64,000 bases of DNA from Vibrio scophthalmi LMG 19158 (GCF_000222585.1 NZ_AFWE01000112.1:1-64000); one strand, 5' to 3'; shown: positions 18,144 to 26,501, counted from the stretch's first letter. Notes: generated from the letters alone by a model not told the origin. Program-made: numbers and translations.

Positions 18144-18173
18144 TATAATTCAAGAAGTTAACATATCGTTAAC
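18141..18173 (+). promoter_or_regulatory. Extended -10 promoter of the cold-shock gene plus twin GTTAAC
   Basis: TGATATAAT (18141-18149) is a TGn-TATAAT extended -10 without a clear -35. Two GTTAAC hexamers (18157-18162 and 18168-18173), five bases apart, lie at and after the probable start, leaving a leader of about 55 bases before the ATG. Confidence 0.6.
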
Positions 18174-18212
18174 ATTGAACTCTTCTTAAATTAAATAAAT
18201 AAGGGGCATAAA

Positions 18213-18425
18213 ATGTCTAACTCAATTACTGGTACTGTAAAATGGTTTAACGAAACTAAAGGTTTCGGTTTCCTAACTCAAGATAACGGCGGCGCAGACG
18301 TATTCGTACACTTCCGTGCTATCGCTTCTGAAGGTTTCAAAACTCTTAACGAAGGCCAAAAAGTGTCTTTCGAAGTAGAACAAGGTCAAAAAGGCCTTCA
18401 AGCTACTAACGTTGTTGCACTATAA
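18213..18425 (+). CDS. CspA-family cold-shock protein
   Basis: 70-residue single cold-shock domain that binds single-stranded RNA and DNA. RNP1 reads KGFGFL (residues 16-21) and RNP2 VFVHF (29-33), with the aromatic residues of both conserved, and VKWFN precedes them. AAGGGG at 18201-18206 supports the ATG. Codons are strongly biased to the abundant-tRNA set, as expected for a highly expressed gene. A hairpin terminator follows within 30 bases. Several csp paralogues exist per Vibrio genome, so I do not give a letter. Confidence 0.95.
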   Translation: MSNSITGTVKWFNETKGFGFLTQDNGGADVFVHFRAIASEGFKTLNEGQKVSFEVEQGQKGLQATNVVAL

Positions 18426-18451
18426 TTAGCGCTTCACGTAAGAATAAATAG

Positions 18452-18477
18452 AAGGTCGCCTAGGCGGCCTTTTTTGT
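18452..18477 (+). terminator. Terminator of the cold-shock gene
   Basis: AAGGTCGCC, TA, GGCGGCCTT (one GU pair) followed by six T residues. Confidence 0.88.
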
Positions 18478-18868
18478 ATCTAAAATTTGCCTAACGCTTG
18501 CTCGTCCCTCGTGATATCGATTTTTTTCTGCATCAGTTATCGTCGCATTATCCTTCTTCTCTTGTAAGCTTTTTCCATCCGTGCCAAATACCATTTAAGA
18601 TAAGACTATGCTTAGGTATTTACGCAATAAATATTGCTTCCAGTTAGGTCTGGCTGCTAGTTAAATCATTGTTTTTATAATGTATCTTTCCGATGTTATG
18701 AGATGCCATTATCTGTGTTTTAATCGGCAAGAATGACCCAATACGGATGCTTATTGGCTCGATTGAATGCGCATGCCTGTTTCGCCTTACCTATATGATC
18801 GACATAATTTCCCCTTTCATTCTCAGTTATTTCGTTGAATACTCATCCGACATTAGTGAGGAGATGGT
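18478..18868. other. Non-coding region before a LysR gene
   Basis: About 390 bases. The only structure noticed is the small inverted repeat GCAATA-AA-TATTGC at 18624-18637. GAGGAG just before the LysR ATG is its ribosome site. Confidence 0.4.
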
Positions 18869-19768
18869 ATGGATCAGTTAGGCGCGATGCGGGTTTTTGT
18901 TCGTGTGGTACAGATGGGCAGTTTCTCTGCTGCGGCTAGAGAGCAAAACACCACACAAGCGACGATTAGTAAAAAAGTCGCGGCACTGGAGGCGAAGCTG
19001 AGCGCAAAGCTTTTGTCACGTACGAGTCGAGAACTGTCTTTGACTGAAGTAGGAGCTGACTATTATGAGCGTTGCATGGCGATTTTAAGTGAGCTTGAAG
19101 AAGCTGATGCTAATGCTCGTTCACAAATGGCAACGCCATCGGGGTTGTTGCGTGTTGCTGCCCCTGTCGTATTCGCCCGTCAATTTATTGCTCCCATTCT
19201 GAGTGAATTTCTTACTCTTTATCCTGACATCCAAGTCGATTTATTGGTGAGTGATAAGCATGTCGATCTGATTGCGGATGGTGTCGATGTGGCTATTCGG
19301 GCCAAACAACTTGAAGATTCTAACTTTGTCGCGCGGCATCTATTTGATAACCCTTTTGCTGTTGCAGCAGCACCTCAATATTTAAAGCAATCTGCTGTTA
19401 TCAAGACAGCGGAGGATTTAAAAGATCACAACTGTATAGTTTATTCGATGTTGAAATCGATTAACATTTGGCATTTTGAGCGGGAGGGGCATCGTATCTC
19501 GGTCCCGGTAACTGGTCGAAGTCGCTGTGATAATGGCGACGTGATATTGCAGTTAGCTCTTGATGGGGAGGGGATTGTTCATCTTCCGATCTGGATGCTG
19601 GATGAGCATGTTAGGTCTGGGCGGCTTGAGCTTATCTTACAAGATTACGAATCTAAGCCTTTGCCTTTCAATGCTATCTATTTACAAAGTCGTTATGTGC
19701 CACTTAAGGTGCGTTGTTTTATTGATTATATAAAACAGAAACTGTCTGAGGATCCTCAGTACCATTAA
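18869..19768 (+). CDS. LysR family transcriptional regulator
   Basis: 299 residues. The N-terminal winged helix is typical: FVRVVQMGSFSAAAREQ with the recognition helix TTQATISKKVAALEAKLSAK (about 28-47) and the LSRTSRELSLTEVG linker. The effector-binding domain starts near residue 92 (GLLRVAAPVVFARQF) and resembles the CrgA-like branch, often called DNA-binding regulators of quinone or aldehyde stress genes. It converges on the peroxiredoxin-like and NTF2-like genes; a 10-bp inverted repeat lies between them. A role in their control is possible but unproven. Confidence 0.9.
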   Translation: MDQLGAMRVFVRVVQMGSFSAAAREQNTTQATISKKVAALEAKLSAKLLSRTSRELSLTEVGADYYERCMAILSELEEADANARSQMATPSGLLRVAAPVVFARQFIAPILSEFLTLYPDIQVDLLVSDKHVDLIADGVDVAIRAKQLEDSNFVARHLFDNPFAVAAAPQYLKQSAVIKTAEDLKDHNCIVYSMLKSINIWHFEREGHRISVPVTGRSRCDNGDVILQLALDGEGIVHLPIWMLDEHVRSGRLELILQDYESKPLPFNAIYLQSRYVPLKVRCFIDYIKQKLSEDPQYH

Positions 19769-19814
19769 TGCAATGGCTATAGCGACATTAATAGCACTGT
19801 GTGAGGAAAACAAA

Positions 19815-19846
19815 ATGCATAGAAGCGACCAAGATATTCTATGCAT
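19815..19846. repeat. 10-bp inverted repeat between convergent genes
   Basis: ATGCATAGAA, 12-base loop, TTCTATGCAT. There is no T-run on either side, so it is at best a weak terminator for the LysR or peroxiredoxin-like gene. Confidence 0.5.
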
Positions 19847-19861
19847 GATGACAAATTTTGC

Positions 19862-20395
19862 TCAGATAAACGTCCCGCGGATCGGGTAGTTGTTATGTGG
19901 GTCACGAATGAATTTCAATCCTTGTAGCAACACATTAAGATCGGGTCGTGAGAATGGCGCGTTTGATACATCGACAATTTGCACCAGACCTTTTTCATTG
20001 ATGACAAACAGTGCTGGCTCGGCAAACAAATGATCGGTTTCTTGTTCTGATCTTGGCGTCGAAATATAGACCCCTAGTGTTTGCATCTGCTCCACCGTTA
20101 AGCCATAGGCAAGCGGGAAGCTGATACAGAGTTTTTCCTTATGCTCGCGTAGCTGTTCTTCACTATCGGCCGATACGGCAATGACATCAATACCCAACTC
20201 ACGATACTCGGTGACTAAGGGTTCTAAGTCATTTAGATAACGCGTGCATAGTGGGCAGTGTTGACCGCGGTACACAAGCACGAGTTTCCAATCGTAGGGG
20301 GCGTTCGGGTTGCCAAGGGCCACTTTTTCACCTTCCAGTGTGCTAACTAATAATTGAGGGAAGCTTGCTCCGGCCTGAAATTTTAATGCTGGCAT
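19862..20395 (-). CDS. Peroxiredoxin-like (AhpC/TSA-type) protein
   Basis: 177-residue thioredoxin-fold protein. The active-site region reads YRGQHCPLCTRYLNDL (about 42-57) with a CPLC motif instead of the PxxxT/S-x-x-C of classical peroxiredoxins, which marks the redoxin-domain peroxiredoxin-like family that probably handles peroxides with a thiol partner. The remaining fold is visible in VIAVSADSEEQLREH and in FVINEKGLVQIVD. No signal peptide. It lies 13 bases after the NTF2-like gene on the same strand, so they form an operon. Physiological substrate unknown. Confidence 0.85.
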   Translation of the reverse strand: MPALKFQAGASFPQLLVSTLEGEKVALGNPNAPYDWKLVLVYRGQHCPLCTRYLNDLEPLVTEYRELGIDVIAVSADSEEQLREHKEKLCISFPLAYGLTVEQMQTLGVYISTPRSEQETDHLFAEPALFVINEKGLVQIVDVSNAPFSRPDLNVLLQGLKFIRDPHNNYPIRGTFI

Positions 20396-20408
20396 AAAAA
20401 ACCTCGGT

Positions 20409-20951
20409 CTATTGTTGTTTTAAGTAATTGTAACTGTCGTCGGCGATATCGCGTTTACCACGGTACTTATCGTCGAACTCTTTCGCCCAAATTGCAGACG
20501 CTATTTGGTTTTGGTTCCAATCAAATACGGTTGAACGATGCTTGATCTTCCACTCGCCTTCACGACGTTCAAAATGAAAGTGGTGACGCCCACCAAGAAT
20601 ACCCTCTTTATCAACGCCATCCTCTTCATGTACGTGGTATGCCCATACATAACACTCTGCGGTTGCGCTATCACCCTCGATTTCAATTAGTGGATTACTG
20701 ATACGGTGTTGAGTCGCTTTCAGTGCGCGAAAACCTTCCATCGCAGGTTGGACAAACGCGTGAGCATTATCATTATAGAAGAACAAATCAGGGAAGATGG
20801 GATCTTGGTGCTCTTCGATAGCATCTGGCCAGTAAGTCGATTTCATCAGTTCGCCATCGACACGGTCTAATGCTCGGGCGAACTTGTACATGATTTCGGT
20901 TATCTCTTGTTTGTCGAGTAGTTGTTGTAGTTTCTGTTGCATGTTCATCAT
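20409..20951 (-). CDS. NTF2-like (SnoaL-type) protein
   Basis: 180-residue member of the cone-shaped NTF2-like superfamily: helix EITEIMYKFARALDRVDGEL, then YWPDAIEEHQD and the sheet segments ATAECYVWAYHVHEED and HHFHFERREGEWKIKHRST. Proteins of this layout (with an early Tyr/Asp/His set) resemble polyketide cyclases, ring-hydroxylating dioxygenase beta subunits or dehydratases. I start at the ATG-ATG pair at 20951, which follows AGAGAG; the open frame runs 20 codons further. It is the first gene of an operon with the peroxiredoxin-like protein. Substrate unknown. Confidence 0.8.
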   Translation of the reverse strand: MMNMQQKLQQLLDKQEITEIMYKFARALDRVDGELMKSTYWPDAIEEHQDPIFPDLFFYNDNAHAFVQPAMEGFRALKATQHRISNPLIEIEGDSATAECYVWAYHVHEEDGVDKEGILGGRHHFHFERREGEWKIKHRSTVFDWNQNQIASAIWAKEFDDKYRGKRDIADDSYNYLKQQ

Positions 20952-21373
20952 AGTGCTCTCTATCGGTTGTATGTATGCTTTGAAGCGATGGAGAGATAAT
21001 AAGGATTCCAATCGTGATTGATAAGTGGTGCTGGTGGTATAACAACTATTCCATTTTGGAATGTATAAAAGAAAGCGTGGGCTAGTAAATGCGTCATCAT
21101 CTACATCTGTTGCTCAGTTCGTTTTTTGGCAGGCGCCCGATGCTATAACCTCAATTCATTTCTTGACTAGCCAATGTAGTAATTTTTGACCTGACGCCAA
21201 ACAAGAGGGACTTTTGTCCTCTTGTTCTTATCACGTCAGCGTTATGCTTACCCGCAGATTCATTAATACAACAATACATCCGGCAGCTCTTGGTTAGCTC
21301 CGTCTCGCTTATTTCTGTGAAACAACGACAATAAGCCAAGTTAACAAAAGCTCGAACAACATAGGCAAACCCA
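20952..21373. other. Divergent regulatory region NTF2-like / oxidoreductase-nupC
   Basis: About 420 bases between two operons that point apart. The right half carries the palindrome at 21201-21225 described separately and a TTGACT (21163-21168) that could be a -35 element. No small gene was found; a 62-codon minus-strand frame here has no protein-like character. Confidence 0.5.
21201..21225. promoter_or_regulatory. Operator-like palindrome upstream of the oxidoreductase-nupC operon
   Basis: Core GGAC-TTTT-GTCC (21208-21219) inside longer arms ACAAGAGGGAC and GTCCTCTTGT with one bulged base. On the minus strand the core reads AGGACAAAAGTCC, identical to the site at 24056. Core centre is about 160 bases before the ATG at 21374. 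Confidence 0.55.
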
Positions 21374-21940
21374 ATGAACGTACTGGTTATTAACGGTCAT
21401 CCTAATTTAAATAACTCCTTTGCGAATAAAGAGATCCTTAAACTGCTTGCGCAGAAAACCGATTGGCAGATGACTCATGCATCAGACTTTGCCGGGGATG
21501 TGAAAGCTGAACAACAGCGCTTGTTAGAGGCGGATCTCGTGGTGGTCCAGTTCCCACTTTACTGGAGTACTTTTCCTTCTGTGATGAAAGAGTGGATCGA
21601 TCAAGTGTTCACTTATGGTTTTGCGTTTGGCCCTGATGGTAGCCAGCTTAAAAGCAAGAAATTACTGTTCTCAATTACGGCAGGGGCTACGGCTGAATCG
21701 TATTCAGAAAGTGGCTTTAACTTTATGCCGCTTGAGAACTACCAACGCGCGTTTGAACATGCCTTTAAAGCCGCGGAAATGGATGTTATCGATACCATCG
21801 TGACATTTGAGATGAATGCAATTCCTGAAGAGGGCGGTGATGTTGAAAAAACCATTGAGCTTGCACAGCAACATGCAGTTCAAATCATCAATGTAGTCAG
21901 CCATTCAGCACAAAATGCAGTAAGCACTCACATAGGATAA
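21374..21940 (+). CDS. NAD(P)H-dependent oxidoreductase / quinone reductase (flavodoxin-like fold)
   Basis: 188-residue FMN- or FAD-binding protein of the NQO1/KefF/MdaB group. The first strand and phosphate loop read VLVINGHPNLNNSFAN (3-18), and the flavin contact region reads VVQFPLYWSTFPSVMKEWID (about 57-76), typical for this family; FTYGFAFG follows. Cytoplasmic. The nupC gene starts 6 bases after its stop, so the two are one operon. A quinone reductase in a nucleoside-uptake operon is unexpected. KefF-type potassium-channel helpers share this fold but no kefC is present. Confidence 0.88.
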   Translation: MNVLVINGHPNLNNSFANKEILKLLAQKTDWQMTHASDFAGDVKAEQQRLLEADLVVVQFPLYWSTFPSVMKEWIDQVFTYGFAFGPDGSQLKSKKLLFSITAGATAESYSESGFNFMPLENYQRAFEHAFKAAEMDVIDTIVTFEMNAIPEEGGDVEKTIELAQQHAVQIINVVSHSAQNAVSTHIG

Positions 21941-21946
21941 ATCATC

Positions 21947-23152
21947 ATGTTTCAATCACTCATTGGTATCGCCGTACTTCTCGGTGTCGGCTTCTTGTGC
22001 TCTGAAAACAGAAGCCAGATTAGTTGGCGCGCAGTCGTGGGTGCATTCGCCATCATTTTAGTCGTCGCCGGTTTTGTGCTTGCGACTGAGGTTGGTGCCG
22101 ATGTACTACTGGCGGTTTCAAATACGGTAGGTAATGTATTTAGCTATGGCGCGGAAGGGATCAAGTTCGCCTTCGGTAGCTTGGTGAACTTCAGTGTCGA
22201 TGGCATTGGCTTTGTTTGGGCACTGCAAGTACTACCACAGATCATCTTTACTGCTTCACTGACTTCTCTGCTTTACTATTTGGGCATCATGCAGTGGTTT
22301 GTGCGCATTATTGGTGGCGGATTGCAACGTGTGTTGGGTACTTCTCGTGCAGAATCGATGAATGCTGCCGGTAACATTGTATTAGGTCAAACAGAAGCGC
22401 CATTATTGGTAAAACCATACCATCGCGTTCTTACTCGCGCGCAAATTTTTGCCATTATGGTTGGCGGCCTTTCCTCTATTGCGGGTTCGATTTTGGCTGG
22501 CTTAGCGGGTATGGGCGTTGATCTTAACTTCCTTATTATGGCCTGTTTTATGTCGGCCCCTGCTGGTTTGATGTTTGCCAAATTGATCATTCCGGAAACG
22601 GAACAAACCATTGATGAAGTGCCAGAATTACCAGATAACGAAAGGCCAACCAGTTTCATTGATGCGATTGCTAAAGGCGCAATGGCGGGTATCTCAATCG
22701 CAGCGATTGTGGGCGCGGTCATCATCTCATGTATTGGTTTGATGGCGATGCTGAACGGCGGACTGGGTGCCATCGGTGACTTCTTTGGTTTTGAAGGCCT
22801 AACCGTTGATGTGATCCTTGGTTTGTTATTCTCTCCGGTTGCATGGTTGATTGGCGTACCTTGGAATGAAGCGATGGATGCAGGTGCATTCCTTGGTCAA
22901 AAAATAGCGCTAAACGAATTCGTAGCGTTTGCTAGCATGGGCGCGGTTGAGCTGAGTGAGCGCACCACCGCGATTATGACTATTGCTCTGTGTGGCTTTG
23001 CCAATATTGGTTCCGTTGCCATGGTATGCGGTGCGCTAAGCAGTATGATCCCAGAACGTGCAGGAGTTATCGGCCAACTAGGAATGAAGGTACTGCTCGC
23101 TGCAACACTAGCGAACCTAATGAACGCTGCGATTGTTGGTTTATTTGTCTAG
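21947..23152 (+). CDS. nupC: Concentrative nucleoside transporter (NupC family)
   Basis: 401-residue inner-membrane nucleoside symporter of the CNT family with about ten helices. Family signatures: VLPQIIFTASLTSLLYYLGI (about 96-115), the helical-hairpin motif GNIVLGQTEAPLLVKPY (about 142-158), NEFVAFASMGAVELSERT (about 322) and LCGFANIGSVAM (about 346), which line the nucleoside and sodium or proton sites. Several NupC paralogues exist in vibrios, so the symbol denotes the family. Downstream is a perfect terminator and, on the opposite strand, a Crp/Fnr regulator. A nucleoside phosphorylase gene lies 1.1 kb away, completing an uptake-and-cleavage set. Confidence 0.9.
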   Translation: MFQSLIGIAVLLGVGFLCSENRSQISWRAVVGAFAIILVVAGFVLATEVGADVLLAVSNTVGNVFSYGAEGIKFAFGSLVNFSVDGIGFVWALQVLPQIIFTASLTSLLYYLGIMQWFVRIIGGGLQRVLGTSRAESMNAAGNIVLGQTEAPLLVKPYHRVLTRAQIFAIMVGGLSSIAGSILAGLAGMGVDLNFLIMACFMSAPAGLMFAKLIIPETEQTIDEVPELPDNERPTSFIDAIAKGAMAGISIAAIVGAVIISCIGLMAMLNGGLGAIGDFFGFEGLTVDVILGLLFSPVAWLIGVPWNEAMDAGAFLGQKIALNEFVAFASMGAVELSERTTAIMTIALCGFANIGSVAMVCGALSSMIPERAGVIGQLGMKVLLAATLANLMNAAIVGLFV

Positions 23153-23182
23153 ACGTTGAATTAAATCGTTAATCGTCAAACT

Positions 23183-23219
23183 AAAGCGCCACCTTGCATT
23201 ACGCAGGTGGCGCTTTTTA
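23183..23219. terminator. Bidirectional terminator nupC / Crp-Fnr regulator
   Basis: A perfect 12-bp stem AAAGCGCCACCT / AGGTGGCGCTTT around a 10-base loop, with T residues following. Confidence 0.88.
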
Positions 23220-23236
23220 TTGAGTGTGATTGGTAC

Positions 23237-23917
23237 TTATTCGTGAGTATCGATAAATGCTTTAAGTGCTTGTTCGTCGACAATTTCTAACCCTTGTTCC
23301 CCTTTACGAACCAGATTCTTATCCATCAGAGTTTTTACGGCGCGGCGATAAACTCGTCCTGACGTGCCGAACCGTTCTGCTTCTTGATTTACCTTATCAA
23401 AACCATTCAGTGCCGGAGTAGTACGTTGTTGCATTAACAAATCATAAGCAATGTTATAGCAAATGGGATGCAGCAAGCGGTTAGTGTATATATCTAGAGA
23501 ATCCTGATAGTCATCAGCCAATGCAGAAGCAAAGAAAAATAACATCTCGGGTTGTTGATGCAGCAGTTCGGTGAGTTTTTTTATACAGATGATGTCAATC
23601 TGCATATGTTCATCGGCCACGACATTCCACTGACAAGCTGTTTGGGTGAAAAACTCCATCTCGCCAAAAATATGATCATCACAATGTGCTTTTCCGAGTT
23701 GAAAGCGACGTCCATTGGCGGCGAGAATACTCATCGAAACCCTTCCCGCAGGCACCACATAGATATGATCCAATGGTTCGCCTTGGGTCAAAATTGCTTC
23801 GCCGGTGTTGAAATAGCGAGTTCCAACCTGACATTGATAGATAAAAGCGCGAAACGCAGAGCTTTTTTGCTCAAGTAGGGATTTAAAGCGCCCGGTTGGG
23901 GCTGGTTTGATTCTCAT
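23237..23917 (-). CDS. Crp/Fnr family regulator (YeiL-like position)
   Basis: 226 residues: a cyclic-nucleotide-binding-type beta roll (GEAILTQGEPLDHIYVVPAG, about 39-58; HIFGEMEFF, about 82-90), a long dimer helix and a C-terminal winged helix (AERFGTSGRVYRRAVKTLMD, about 181-200). No N-terminal Cys cluster for an FeS centre; several Cys occur inside the beta roll. It lies between the nupC operon and the phosphorylase gene, the same type of context as E. coli YeiL next to nucleoside transport and hydrolysis genes. Its probable targets are the identical palindromes at 21208 and 24056, whose 5-4-5 layout suits a Crp/Fnr dimer. It may repress or activate; not decided here. Confidence 0.88.
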   Translation of the reverse strand: MRIKPAPTGRFKSLLEQKSSAFRAFIYQCQVGTRYFNTGEAILTQGEPLDHIYVVPAGRVSMSILAANGRRFQLGKAHCDDHIFGEMEFFTQTACQWNVVADEHMQIDIICIKKLTELLHQQPEMLFFFASALADDYQDSLDIYTNRLLHPICYNIAYDLLMQQRTTPALNGFDKVNQEAERFGTSGRVYRRAVKTLMDKNLVRKGEQGLEIVDEQALKAFIDTHE

Positions 23918-24223
23918 TGCGGTCTCATGCCTGGTCTTTTACGAGGATCGCTAAGCCAACTTTCATCTGACGAACGACCTTTACTTTTTGTCACTGATAT
24001 CAATCTCACATTCTCGTGAAATCTAACAATTACAATAGCTTTAAAGTGTTTTGGTAGGACAAAAGTCCTCCTTTATCACGGAGTAATTCGCCTAATATTG
24101 CGCTAGTTTAAACGCATTATCACTAGACTTCGATATGCCGCGACGGGAAATTTGGTAAGAGAGTGTCCGCCAATCGTTTGCGGTCACATGACGAGTCACT
24201 GAAAACAGAATAAGAGGAACCCC
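23918..24223. other. Divergent regulatory region Crp-Fnr gene / nucleoside phosphorylase
   Basis: 306 bases shared by two promoters. Contains the palindrome at 24056-24069 and, 3 bases later, TTATCACG, which is also found just after the matching palindrome in front of the nupC operon (21228-21235). No small gene seen. Confidence 0.5.
24056..24069. promoter_or_regulatory. Operator-like palindrome AGGAC-AAAA-GTCCT
   Basis: Perfect 5-4-5 inverted repeat, 161 bases (centre) before the phosphorylase ATG and 145 before the Crp/Fnr ATG. Shares 13 identical bases with the site upstream of the nupC operon. Confidence 0.6.
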
Positions 24224-24955
24224 ATGCTTAAACAGCCCCATATTGGCGTCGATGCAACGCAAGTTGCTCCTTTGGTTATTGTCTGTGGTGAACCTGACCG
24301 CGCCAATCGTATTGCCTCACTCTTTGACGAGGCACAAATGGTATCGGAGAATCGTGAGTACCGTTTATTTAGTGGGCAATACCAGGGTGTTCCAGTGTCG
24401 GTATGCAGTACCGGTATTGGTGCGCCTTCAATGATTATTGCGGTAGAAGAACTGAAACAGTGCGGAGTGACCCATATCGTACGTGTGGGTTCGGCAGGGG
24501 CAATGCAAGAAGGAATTCAACTCGGCGAATTGATTATTGCCGAAGGGGCTGTCCGTGATGAAGGGGGATCAAAAGCCTATGTTGAGGCCGCATACCCGGC
24601 TTACGCAAGTTTTTCACTATTAAAAGCGTTAGATGACTATCTAGCCGTTCAATCAACCCAGTGTCATTTTGGCGTAGTGCGTTCTCATGACAGTTTTTAT
24701 ACCGATGAAGAAGAATCCATTTGCCAGTATTGGAACAAGAAAGGCATTCTCGGCGCAGATATGGAAACCTCAGCTCTATTTGCGGTTGGGCGCTTACGTG
24801 GAATCAAGGTGGCCTCAGTGCTCAACAATGTGGTGTTGTATCAGCAAGATGTTAAAGAAGGGGTCGATCAATACGTGAATGAGGCTGAAAGTATGATGCA
24901 AGGTGAGAAACTTGCCTCACTCGCCGCGTTAGAAGCATTGATTGCACAGTCGTAA
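24224..24955 (+). CDS. Nucleoside phosphorylase (uridine phosphorylase-like)
   Basis: 243-residue cytoplasmic enzyme of the PNP/UDP phosphorylase family that splits a nucleoside with phosphate into base and ribose-1-phosphate. Motifs: phosphate loop CGEPDRANRIA (21-31), CSTGIGAPSMIIAVEEL (about 61-77), VRVGSAGAMQ (about 90-99) and GADMETSALF, where the Glu binds the ribose 2'-hydroxyl. The overall order resembles uridine phosphorylase, but the sugar-site block GADMETSALF is as in purine (DeoD-type) enzymes, so base specificity is open. AAGAGGAACCCC upstream is a good ribosome site. It probably acts on nucleosides imported by the nearby NupC. Confidence 0.9.
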   Translation: MLKQPHIGVDATQVAPLVIVCGEPDRANRIASLFDEAQMVSENREYRLFSGQYQGVPVSVCSTGIGAPSMIIAVEELKQCGVTHIVRVGSAGAMQEGIQLGELIIAEGAVRDEGGSKAYVEAAYPAYASFSLLKALDDYLAVQSTQCHFGVVRSHDSFYTDEEESICQYWNKKGILGADMETSALFAVGRLRGIKVASVLNNVVLYQQDVKEGVDQYVNEAESMMQGEKLASLAALEALIAQS

Positions 24956-25033
24956 AGGCTGATGTCACATACCACCAGAGTATATGACAACGGATAATAG
25001 AGCTGGCAATTAGTCTCCTTATGTGACACCTCA

Positions 25034-25080
25034 CTATCACATGCACGACAAAGTGGCAGCCTTTGTCGTGCATGTGATGG
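25034..25080. repeat. Long inverted repeat between convergent genes
   Basis: An 18-bp perfect stem (25036-25053 with 25061-25078) around the loop TGGCAGC, extended to 20 bp by one GU and one GC pair. No T-run follows on either strand. It lies between the convergent phosphorylase and kch genes. Confidence 0.75.
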
Positions 25081-25120
25081 CCCCGCGTTCTGTACAACGT
25101 TTACGTGAAGAGAAAGACGA

Positions 25121-26344
25121 TTATTTATTATCAAACAACCCGTGGCCTGAATTGAGCAGCATCGAAACCAATCGGTCATTATCTAGCGGTTCTCCAGACA
25201 TGACGCTGGCTAATATTTCACTGCCAAATAGTAACGGCGACAAGACCACATCTGCTTTGACTTGCTTCACCTTGTTCATATTTTTCGCATCATTGACCGC
25301 TAATACCGTTTTCGCTTCTGGGTAGAGATCGCGTGCTGATAACACAATAAACGCGTTATCGGCATCGTCATCAGTCAGGGCGAGTAAGGCGCGACAATGT
25401 TCTATTCCTGCTGACTGTAAGACGGTGTTATCAGTACAATCACCGGACATGATATCCAACTTACGGCTGGCGCGTTGTTGAATTTTAGGGAAATTTTCCT
25501 CTGCTTCACTGGTCAGAATCATTACGTTAAGCCCACGGTCGAGAAGCTGGTTTGCCGTGGCGATAGCCAGTACAGATGTTCCGCAAACAATATAGTGATC
25601 TTTTCTATTCATTTTCTCTTGATTACCTTTAACTAATCGATTCAAGCCCCCTCTGATTAAAGGGCCGAAGACGGTGGTGACGGAAGTGGCAAAGACAGTA
25701 ATGCCCGCAATAATCACCGATACCGTGAATAAACGAGCAGGTTCACTGATCGGGACAATGTCGCCATAACCGACGGTTGTCATCGTCACAATCGAGAAGT
25801 AAAACGAGGTGGTTAAATCCGTGATAGCTGGGTGAAAATCCTGACCAAAGTAGAGTGCGCCGTAGGTGGAATAAAACAGCAGGACGGTAAAACTGATAAA
25901 CGCGAAGATCCCACCAGCGGTGGCACTGGAATGATGGAAGTCTTTTCCCAGTAGCAATAAGCTGATTAAGGTGACGATGCCAAGGGTGAGGCTATGGGTT
26001 AGTTCCGGGAAGAAGTGCCACGTAAATACGAGTGAGATTGATAGCAGTACGATACTGACGGCCCAAGCAATGCGGGCTCGAAATAACAAGCCAAACGCAT
26101 TGATCATTAAGAAAATGCCAAGCAAGAACCAAGGACCATTAGCAATGTTAGCCCAATTTATCGAGGCAAAGCTCTTAACTTGAAATAGCCCGATAAGGTT
26201 AAGTGATGAGCCCCATACGCTGGCAAGAATTAATAACCCGTTAATGAAGACCGCAAATGCGACCAAAACATGACGTAATTTTCGCCAAAATTCGCCCCAT
26301 TTTTTCCAGAGTAGAGAAGGAATGTTCAAGGCAATGACCACCAA
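25121..26344 (-). CDS. kch: Potassium channel with C-terminal TrkA-N (RCK) domain, Kch
   Basis: 407-residue inner-membrane potassium channel. An N-terminal block of about six helices ends in the selectivity filter TMTTVGYGDIVP (about 188-199), followed by the inner helix ARLFTVSVIIAGITVFATS and a cytoplasmic RCK domain beginning HYIVCGTSVLAIATANQLLD (about 248). The sequence can be followed through E. coli Kch nearly end to end, including FGPLIRGG, ALTDDDADNAFIVLSA, LSPLLFGSEILA and the terminal LVSMLLNSGHG. The start is uncertain: TTG at 26344 or GTG at 26341, both with a poor ribosome site. As in E. coli, an internal RCK start could also be used. Standalone gene. Confidence 0.93.
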   Translation of the reverse strand: MVVIALNIPSLLWKKWGEFWRKLRHVLVAFAVFINGLLILASVWGSSLNLIGLFQVKSFASINWANIANGPWFLLGIFLMINAFGLLFRARIAWAVSIVLLSISLVFTWHFFPELTHSLTLGIVTLISLLLLGKDFHHSSATAGGIFAFISFTVLLFYSTYGALYFGQDFHPAITDLTTSFYFSIVTMTTVGYGDIVPISEPARLFTVSVIIAGITVFATSVTTVFGPLIRGGLNRLVKGNQEKMNRKDHYIVCGTSVLAIATANQLLDRGLNVMILTSEAEENFPKIQQRASRKLDIMSGDCTDNTVLQSAGIEHCRALLALTDDDADNAFIVLSARDLYPEAKTVLAVNDAKNMNKVKQVKADVVLSPLLFGSEILASVMSGEPLDNDRLVSMLLNSGHGLFDNK

Positions 26345-26501
26345 TAAATGATTACGAAACCAGACTATAGCGCCATGACGGCGATAGCATAGCTGCTAGT
26401 ATATAAGAGAGAGCGACGTTGTCTTAATTGTAATACACAATAACAAGTTACGAACAGGCAATCTCGATTAAGCTCTGTTTAGATATTAGCTAAGGATCAA
26501 A

